From Pseudomonadota bacterium (GTDB lineage Bacteria > Pseudomonadota > Gammaproteobacteria > Ga0077536): a stretch of 34,946 nucleotides of DNA. The notes below the pieces were generated by a model. That model saw only the letters and a program-made list of their open reading frames with translations, was not told the origin of the DNA and did not search any database. The stretch spans positions 1 to 34,946 of the forward strand of contig JAPOKK010000010.1 of NCBI GenBank assembly GCA_029977665.1, given 5' to 3'. Made by a program: the position numbers and the translations under genes. Positions 28,339 to 34,946 of this stretch are shown one piece after another (the first letter of the stretch is position 1; each line of letters starts with the position of its first letter).

Positions 28339-31220
28339 GCGGCTGTCCGGTCTGCATCGAGGTCAACGGTCGCGCGGTCAGCGCGACGCTGGAACCGCGC
28401 ACCCTGCTGGTCGATTTCCTGCGCGAGCATGCCGGCGCCGAGAGTGTACGCATCGGCTGCGAGGAAGGCGCTTGTGGCGCCTGTACCGTCGAACTCGACG
28501 GGCGCACCGTGAAGGCCTGCCTGGTGCTCGCGGTGCGTGCCGACGGCGGCCGCGTGACGACCGTCGAAGGGCTCGGCGAAGGGCGCGCACTCGACCCCTT
28601 GCAGGAAGCGTTCATCGGCTCGCACGCCCTGCAATGCGGCTACTGCACGGCCGGCATGGTGATGAGCGCGCGCGATTTTCTCGCCCGCCGCGGCGACGAT
28701 GATTTCGATGACGACGACATCCGCCAGGCGCTGTCCGGCAACCTGTGCCGCTGCACCGGCTACAACCACATCATTCACGCGGTGAAGGTCGCGGCCGGAC
28801 GCGCGGCGCCGTATACCAGCCCCGCGCAGGCGACGCCCGACGACGACGACTGGGTCGGCAAACCCATCGCGCGGCGCGAGGATCGCCGTATCGTCGCCGG
28901 CCGCGGACGCTACGCGGACAACGCCGGCAGCGGCACCGACCTGCACGCCTGCGCGGCGCGCGCGACGCGGGCCCACGCGCGCATCGTCGCCATCGACACG
29001 CGGCGCGCGAAGGCCATGCCCGGCGTACACTTGGTCCTCACCGGGGCGGAAGCCAGGACCCACTGGACGCCCATCTCGCCGACCATGGACCTGCTCGACC
29101 TCAAGCTGCCACGGCGCTACGCGCTGGCCACCGACAAGGTCGTGTTCTACGGCGAACCGCTCGCGCTGGTCGTCGCCGACACCCCCTACCAGGCCGAAGA
29201 CGCGGCACGCGCGGTCGAGGTCGAGTATGCCGAGCTGCCGCCCATGGTCGATGCCGCCGAAGCCGCGCAGGCTACCGGCGAAGCGCTGCTCTACCCCGAG
29301 TGGGGCTCCAACCTGCAGGTCGAGTTCGCGCTCGATCACGGCGACGTGGATGGCGCGTTCGCCGCGGCCGACCTGGTCGTCGACGAACACATCGACTCGC
29401 ACCGCTTCGGCGCCATGCCGCTCGAGACACGCGTTGCGCGCGCGGCCTGGGACCCCGCCGAGGAACGCCTCACCGTGCACACTTCCTCGCAGGTTCCACA
29501 CCAGACGCGGCTCTACCTGGCGCGCGTGTTCGGCATCCCCGAGACGCGCATCCAGGTCATCGCCGGCGACGTCGGTGGTGCATTCGGTGCCAAGCTCTCG
29601 GTCGACTGCGAGTTCCTGCCGGTACTCGGCTCGCTGCTGACCGGGCGCGCGGTCAGATGGTTCGAGCCGCGCTCGGCGTGGATGCATGCCGGCTACGCGG
29701 CGCGCGATTACCGCACGCGCTCGCGCGCCGCGTTCGCGCGTGACGGCACCTTGCTCGCGATGGAGACCGACATCCTCGCCGACATGGGCTGTGACGGCGC
29801 CGAACGCGCCTGCGGACTCGGCATGCCGCTGAACGGCGGCACCTATGCGCCCGGTCCCTACCGCCTCCAGCACTACCGCACGCGGGTGCGCTGCGTCGTC
29901 ACCAACAAGGCGCCGTACAACGCCTACCGCGGCTACGGCAAGGATCTCGCCAACATGCTGATGGAGCGCGTGCTCGACCGCGCCGCCGACCGGCTAGAGC
30001 TGGACCCCCTCGCGATTCGCGAGCGCAACCTGCTCACGGGATACCCGCACCAGCTCGTCACCGGACCCGTAATCGAGAACGGCTCGGTGGCCGAGTCCCT
30101 GGCGGAGCTCGCGCGCGTCATGGACCTGCCGCGGCTACGCGCCGAGCAGGCCGCGGCGCTCGCCGAAGGACGTCACCTCGGCATCTGCCTCGTGCCCTAC
30201 ATCGAGCCCTCGGGCCCGGCGTTTCCGGGCTCCGCGTTCCAGAACTACGAGTCAGTCACGCTGCGCATCGCCGCCGACGGCAGCGTGCACGTGCTGACCG
30301 GCATCCAGAGCATCGGCCAGGGCATCGAGACCAGCTACGCGCAGGCCGCGGCCGACCTGCTCGGCGCCGACCTCGCTGACGTCAGCGTGTCCTGGGGTGA
30401 CACCACGGCGACGCCCTGGGGCTCGGGCACGTTCGGCAGCCGCGGTGTGCAGTTCGCGATCGGCGCGCTGCAGGACGCGGCGCAGAAGCTGCGGCGGCGC
30501 CTGCTTATTGCCGCCGCGGTGCTGCTCGAGGCGCGCGAGGACGACATCGTCCTCAAGAACGGCCGCGCCCGCGACCGCGCCAGTGGACGCGAGGTGGGCT
30601 TCGCCGACATCGCCTACGGCGTATACGTCAATCCCGGCGCCGAGGTGCTGCTCGACAGCGCCGATGCGCCGCTGCTCGAAGCGCATGGCACCTACCGCCA
30701 CGCCGCCGTCAACTGGAAGGGCGACGCGGAAGGACGGCCGCAGTTCTATCCCGCGCATGCCAACGGCGCCGAAGGCGCAGTGGTCGAGGTCGATATCGAG
30801 ACCGGCCGCGTCGAAGTGAACAAGATCTGGATCGTGGCCGATCACGGCCGCGTGCTCAATCCGCTGTTGATGAAAGGCCAGATCCGCGGCGGCGTGGTGC
30901 AGCAACTGGGCGGCACGCTCTACGAGCACCTCGCCTACGACGAGCACGGCCTGCCGCTGCAGAAAACACTCAAGGAGTACGGCATGCCGACGGTCTGGGC
31001 GGCGCCCGAGATCGAGGTGCATCACCTCGAGACGCGCTCGCCCGCGACCGCGATCGGCGCCAAGGGCGGCGGCGAGGACGGTTGTATCGCAACCAGCACG
31101 GTACTGCTCGGCGCGGTCGAGGACGCGCTGCGCCCGCTCGGCGTGACGGTGACGTCGAGCCCCTTGTCACCGGCGCGGATCCGCGCCATGGTCGAGGCCG
31201 CCCGCGGCCGCACCGCCTGA
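28335..31220 (+). CDS. Molybdenum hydroxylase: fused 2Fe-2S (CoxS-type) and molybdopterin-binding (CoxL-type) subunit
   Basis: N-terminal [18 protein letters not shown] and [15 protein letters not shown]...[14 protein letters not shown] cluster motifs; then [23 protein letters not shown] and [11 protein letters not shown] of the Moco domain; ATGA overlap with FAD subunit. Confidence 0.93.
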   Translation: MSGCPVCIEVNGRAVSATLEPRTLLVDFLREHAGAESVRIGCEEGACGACTVELDGRTVKACLVLAVRADGGRVTTVEGLGEGRALDPLQEAFIGSHALQCGYCTAGMVMSARDFLARRGDDDFDDDDIRQALSGNLCRCTGYNHIIHAVKVAAGRAAPYTSPAQATPDDDDWVGKPIARREDRRIVAGRGRYADNAGSGTDLHACAARATRAHARIVAIDTRRAKAMPGVHLVLTGAEARTHWTPISPTMDLLDLKLPRRYALATDKVVFYGEPLALVVADTPYQAEDAARAVEVEYAELPPMVDAAEAAQATGEALLYPEWGSNLQVEFALDHGDVDGAFAAADLVVDEHIDSHRFGAMPLETRVARAAWDPAEERLTVHTSSQVPHQTRLYLARVFGIPETRIQVIAGDVGGAFGAKLSVDCEFLPVLGSLLTGRAVRWFEPRSAWMHAGYAARDYRTRSRAAFARDGTLLAMETDILADMGCDGAERACGLGMPLNGGTYAPGPYRLQHYRTRVRCVVTNKAPYNAYRGYGKDLANMLMERVLDRAADRLELDPLAIRERNLLTGYPHQLVTGPVIENGSVAESLAELARVMDLPRLRAEQAAALAEGRHLGICLVPYIEPSGPAFPGSAFQNYESVTLRIAADGSVHVLTGIQSIGQGIETSYAQAAADLLGADLADVSVSWGDTTATPWGSGTFGSRGVQFAIGALQDAAQKLRRRLLIAAAVLLEAREDDIVLKNGRARDRASGREVGFADIAYGVYVNPGAEVLLDSADAPLLEAHGTYRHAAVNWKGDAEGRPQFYPAHANGAEGAVVEVDIETGRVEVNKIWIVADHGRVLNPLLMKGQIRGGVVQQLGGTLYEHLAYDEHGLPLQKTLKEYGMPTVWAAPEIEVHHLETRSPATAIGAKGGGEDGCIATSTVLLGAVEDALRPLGVTVTSSPLSPARIRAMVEAARGRTA

Positions 31221-31237
31221 AGTCCCGGAGAAGCCCC

Positions 31238-32014
31238 ATGCCCCGCCAACTCATCGACATCTCCATGCACCTCGAGAACGACGTGGTCTCCGACCCGCCG
31301 GGCTATGGACCGCACATCGATTACGTCACGCACCGCGACTCGGCCAGCGACGTCGTGCAGTTCTTCCCCGGCATGCGCGAGCAGGACCTGCCCGAAGGCG
31401 AGGGTTGGGCGATCGAATGGATTCGCCTGATGACGCACAACGGCACGCATCTCGATGCGCCCTACCACTTCCACTCGACGATGAACCACGGCGAACGCGC
31501 CATCACCATCGACGAGGTACCGCTGGACTGGTGTCTGCAGCCCGGGGTGAAGCTCGACTTCCGGCATTTCGACGACGGCTACGTGGTCACCGCGGACGAC
31601 GTCGAGGCCGAACTGGCCCGCATCGGGCACGAACTCCGCCCGCTCGAGATCGTCGTCGTCAACACGCGCGCCGGCAGCCGCTACGGTTGCGATGACTACG
31701 TCTCGTCCGGTTGCGGCATGGGCCGCGAGGCAACGCTCTACCTGCTCGAACGCGGCGTGCGCCTGACCGGCACCGACGGCTGGAGCTGGGACGCGCCGTT
31801 CGTGCATACCAAGGACCGATACGCCGAGAGCCGCGACGCGAGCCTCATCTGGGAAGGTCACAAGGCGGGGCGCGACATCGGCTACTGCCATCTCGAAAAG
31901 TTGCACAACCTCGAGGCGCTGCCGAGCGACGGCTTCACCGTGAGCTGCTTTCCGGTCAAGATTCGCGGCGCTTCGGCCGGCTGGACGCGGGCCGTGGCCA
32001 TCCTCGACGCCTGA
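31238..32014 (+). CDS. Cyclase family protein (kynurenine formamidase-like metal hydrolase)
   Basis: [12 protein letters not shown] metal-binding motif; [31 protein letters not shown]. Confidence 0.88.
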   Translation: MPRQLIDISMHLENDVVSDPPGYGPHIDYVTHRDSASDVVQFFPGMREQDLPEGEGWAIEWIRLMTHNGTHLDAPYHFHSTMNHGERAITIDEVPLDWCLQPGVKLDFRHFDDGYVVTADDVEAELARIGHELRPLEIVVVNTRAGSRYGCDDYVSSGCGMGREATLYLLERGVRLTGTDGWSWDAPFVHTKDRYAESRDASLIWEGHKAGRDIGYCHLEKLHNLEALPSDGFTVSCFPVKIRGASAGWTRAVAILDA

Positions 32015-32032
32015 ACGCTCGACGCCTGAACG
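32003..32032. repeat. 15-bp perfect tandem duplication (CTCGACGCCTGAACG)x2 spanning the stop codon of the cyclase gene
   Basis: Two identical head-to-tail copies at 32003-32017 and 32018-32032. Confidence 0.9.
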
Positions 32033-32827
32033 ATGGTGAGCGGGAAGCCCGGCTGCCAGCGTGCCCGGTGGCCGCGTCACGCCACGGAACTGTCGTGGAA
32101 GCGACCCGTTCGCGCGCTCGCAGCCGCACGGGTCGCCGCACTCGCGGCGCTGCTTGCGTGCAGCATTGCCGCGCTGGCGAGCGAACCGTGGCTCGGCGCG
32201 AGGGACGGCGACGGCGCGACGCCCCCGCCGGCAGCCACCCACACCTATCGCTGCGGCGACCGCGTCGTCACGGTGAACGTGACCAAGGCGACACTGGAGC
32301 TCACCCTCACCGGCGAACGCCTGGTGCTCGAGCACGTTCCATCGGCCTCGGGTGCGAAGTACCGTGACATGCACGGCAATCTGTTCTGGTCACGTGGCGA
32401 ACACGCCCTGCTCGAGCTGCGCGGACAAGCCTACCCCGAGTGCACGCGCACGGGGTGCGATGGCGTGCGCTGCGACCGCACCCCACGCGCGTCCCTCAGC
32501 GGCATGCCGTGGGAGATCGAAGACATCGGCGGCCGCGGTATCGTCGACCGCTCGCGGGTCACGCTCGAGTTCGACGATGACGGACGCCTGAGCGGACATG
32601 CCTCGTGCAATCGTTTCACCGCGAGCTATACGCGCGACGGCGACAAGCTGGACATCGGCCCCGCGGCGGTGACCCGCATGGCCTGCCCGCCGGCGCTGAT
32701 GAACCAGGAACGGGTGTTTCTCGATGCCCTCGCGCGGGTGCGGCGTTTCGCTATCGATGCCAGCGGCGCGCTCGTGCTGGCCGGCGCGAACGGCGACGAG
32801 CGCCTGGTGAGCGCACGGCGCCCTTGA
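32033..32827 (+). CDS. MliC-like plus META/HslJ-domain envelope protein
   Basis: HTYRCGDRVVTVNVTKATLELTLTGERLVLEHVPSASGAKYRD (MliC-like); PWEIEDIGGRGIVDRSRVTLEFDDDGRLSGHASCNRFTASY...MACPPALMNQERVFLDAL (META); N-terminal hydrophobic segment. Confidence 0.8.
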   Translation: MVSGKPGCQRARWPRHATELSWKRPVRALAAARVAALAALLACSIAALASEPWLGARDGDGATPPPAATHTYRCGDRVVTVNVTKATLELTLTGERLVLEHVPSASGAKYRDMHGNLFWSRGEHALLELRGQAYPECTRTGCDGVRCDRTPRASLSGMPWEIEDIGGRGIVDRSRVTLEFDDDGRLSGHASCNRFTASYTRDGDKLDIGPAAVTRMACPPALMNQERVFLDALARVRRFAIDASGALVLAGANGDERLVSARRP

Positions 32828-32867
32828 GGTTCGCGGCGCCCGCCAGGCCGGTGGAGCAAGCGCCGCG

Positions 32868-33089
32868 TCAGCAGCCGCGGGTGACGACGAACTCGTCCTC
32901 CCCTGCCGACTCGAGCTGGAACTCGATCAGACTCGCGAGATCCTTGCGCGTGCGAGTCGCGAGCATGCCCGCGAGCAGCGTCTGCAGCAGCGCGCTGTCC
33001 ATCACCTCGGGGCTCATCGCCGGGTCCTGTTCGGCCTGCTGCATGGCCTGGCTGATGCACTGGCGAGCGACGTCGAACTCTCCGGCCAC
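32868..33089 (-). CDS. Small hypothetical protein (73 aa)
   Basis: ORF with soluble helical composition; no family recognised. Confidence 0.45.
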   Translation of the reverse strand: MAGEFDVARQCISQAMQQAEQDPAMSPEVMDSALLQTLLAGMLATRTRKDLASLIEFQLESAGEDEFVVTRGC

Positions 33090-33175
33090 GATGAGCTACT
33101 CCTGCTGCTGGATGGGGCGACTGTAGCCCGCTCTGCCCGCGACGCTCTTGACCTGCATCATGCGCGCCGTGCACC

Positions 33176-33721
33176 TCAGCGGCGCCGCGGATCGGGCAGG
33201 TAGTGCAGCCGCACGCCACCCTCGACGCCGACCTCGGCGGCACGCGCAAAGGGCGGCGCGAGGAATGGCTCGATCGCGCCGGAGAACGCGTAACCCTCGC
33301 GCGGCCGCCCCCCCGCACGGTCGAGCTTCTCGTCGTCGTTCTCGTCGTGAAACGCGAACAGCGCGTAGGGGCCGGTGCCGTCCGCGCGCAAGGTGACGTC
33401 GACCGCCCCCTCGCGCGCCGCCGCCGAGCCGAAGCCCACGGCACCGGCGGGATCGAGCGTGCGCCACGCGTCGGCATCGTCGAAGGCCAGCACGCGCACG
33501 CTGCCACGCGCACTGCGTACGCCGTCGATGCGCACCGTGACGATGGCCAGGGCCTCGAGTACGGCCCGCGCCCGTGGGTCATGCACCGGCGCCGGCGCAG
33601 GTGCCGCGGCAGGCGCACTCTCGACGGCCTCGTAAAGATCGAGCAGGTCGTCGGCGGCGCCGGCCCTGGCCGGGCCCGCGAGCAGGGCCAGGACGAGCGC
33701 GAGCCGGCGCGTCACGGGCAC
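33176..33721 (-). CDS. DUF2141-like secreted protein
   Basis: Signal peptide RRLALVLALLAGPARAGA; VRIDGVRSARGSVRVLAF...GPYALFAFHDENDDEKLDRAGGRPREGYAFSG. GTG start at 33721 or 33715. Confidence 0.75.
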   Translation of the reverse strand: MPVTRRLALVLALLAGPARAGAADDLLDLYEAVESAPAAAPAPAPVHDPRARAVLEALAIVTVRIDGVRSARGSVRVLAFDDADAWRTLDPAGAVGFGSAAAREGAVDVTLRADGTGPYALFAFHDENDDEKLDRAGGRPREGYAFSGAIEPFLAPPFARAAEVGVEGGVRLHYLPDPRRR

Positions 33722-33747
33722 ACCGCCAGCCCGGCGAGGACGCGCAT

Positions 33748-34946
33748 TCAGATGCCGAGACGGCGCAGCGCCTGCTGCGTCATGTACTGGTTGACGAGGT
33801 CGAGATCGGGATCGAGGGCAGAATCCCACCCGCCCCGGCATTCCCGCGCATGGTGGAAGCGCGTGACGTTGTTGCGCTTGATGTCGTGGCTGATCGCCCA
33901 CCACCAGCTCCATTCGGGACGCCCGTCGCTGGTGCGCAGTTCGTGGCCGTCGGCCAATGCCTGGCCGCCGCCGCCCTCGAAACCCTTGGCCATTTCACCG
34001 GCGCGATCGTAGCTGACCGCCATGCCCGCGCCCATGTTGCGCACGTCGAGATAGATGCGACGCTTGCTCACCGGCGCAGTGGGGAAGCCGACCGGCTCGC
34101 CCTCGAACACGATGACTTCGGGAATGAGCGACTTGCCGACGTAGAAATAGCTCTGGCCCTGGTTGCCGCCGACCAGCGGCGGCCGCCAGTTCTCGTTGTC
34201 CGGCGTCCACTGGTAGTGCGACGAGCCCAGGAACGGCCCGCGGTAGATGATCTTCCAGTTACCCCAGGTCAGCATCGGGTCGCCGGAGGCCCAGGCATCG
34301 GACAGGTAGAGATTCATGCCGGGCATGTAGGGCTCGAAGCGCTGGTTGGCCGGGAACCGGCGCACGCGCTTGAAATTCGGCAGGTAACCCCATAGTTCCG
34401 GGATCTCGCGCTGGTCGTAGTGCCAGTGACTGAGAAACGCGTGCCCGCGGATCTCGGGCGTCCAGGTGAACCAAATCGCCTGCAGCCGCGCGAGGTCCTC
34501 GTGCCCGGGCAGGTAGGGGCCGGGCGCATCCGGGTGTACCAGGCCCGCGCACTGCTGCTCGGCCCAGACCCAGTCGTACTCGTATTTCTGCGTTCCCTCG
34601 GCGTCGATGGTGACGGCGGGCGTCGCGTAGAGCGCACGATCGTGCCGCCCCCAGGACAACGTGATGTTCGCGATCGCCTGGTTGGCGTCATCGACCTGCG
34701 GGAACGGCAGGCCACCGATCCACGGCCGGCCGTCGCGAGTGCGTACATTGCCGGTCTCGTCGAACGTGGCCTGGCCCTGGTTGGCAAGCGTCGCGTCGAG
34801 GAAGTAGGGCGGGTACATGGTCTCGATCGCCTGCTCGGAAGGCTGGATGAAGATCTTGCGCCGATCCTGGATGATTTCCTGGTAGACGATCGGGTCGAGC
34901 AGGTCCTGCACCAGGATCGCGTTGTCGGCGTCGATCACGTCGCCGA
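33748..34946 (-). CDS. DUF1329 family protein (partial; N-terminus beyond the window)
   Basis: YLPNFKRVRRFPANQRFEPYMPGMNLYLSDAWASGDPMLTWGNWKIIYRGPFLGSSHY resembles DUF1329 proteins; frame remains open to the window end. Confidence 0.82.
   Translation of the reverse strand, partial: GDVIDADNAILVQDLLDPIVYQEIIQDRRKIFIQPSEQAIETMYPPYFLDATLANQGQATFDETGNVRTRDGRPWIGGLPFPQVDDANQAIANITLSWGRHDRALYATPAVTIDAEGTQKYEYDWVWAEQQCAGLVHPDAPGPYLPGHEDLARLQAIWFTWTPEIRGHAFLSHWHYDQREIPELWGYLPNFKRVRRFPANQRFEPYMPGMNLYLSDAWASGDPMLTWGNWKIIYRGPFLGSSHYQWTPDNENWRPPLVGGNQGQSYFYVGKSLIPEVIVFEGEPVGFPTAPVSKRRIYLDVRNMGAGMAVSYDRAGEMAKGFEGGGGQALADGHELRTSDGRPEWSWWWAISHDIKRNNVTRFHHARECRGGWDSALDPDLDLVNQYMTQQALRRLGI

Overview
High-GC proteobacterial chromosomal segment, densely coding and rich in catabolic genes. 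From left to right it contains: (i) the 3' part of a DabA-type (DUF2309) inorganic-carbon transporter gene, coupled to a tandem-Usp protein and a 162-aa unknown, followed by a pair of small coupled ORFs and a strong intrinsic terminator; (ii) a homoprotocatechuate-like meta-cleavage cluster (HpaR-type MarR regulator, FAH protein, HpaF-like isomerase, HpaE-like aldehyde dehydrogenase) whose ring-cleavage enzyme looks like two-subunit LigA/LigB; (iii) an mlaFEDCB lipid-transport operon; (iv) an enoyl-CoA hydratase, an AraC regulator and a leucine-catabolism-like liuA-liuB-liuD set, followed by a secreted protein, an FAH protein and a cytochrome P450; (v) a compact two-gene locus with a Nif11/NHLP-type RiPP precursor (70-aa leader ending ELSDEDLEAVAGG, 33-aa Cys-free core) overlapping by GTGA a 497-aa class I methyltransferase with an NPPF motif; (vi) an acyl-CoA dehydrogenase, a thiolase-like protein lacking the usual Cys motif, a molybdenum hydroxylase (separate FAD subunit plus fused 2Fe-2S/Moco subunit) and a cyclase-family hydrolase; (vii) MliC/META, DUF2141-like and DUF1329-like envelope proteins. 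The best candidate for an undescribed system is the Nif11-precursor/methyltransferase pair at 22653-24454. Family calls come from reading motifs, without database searches.
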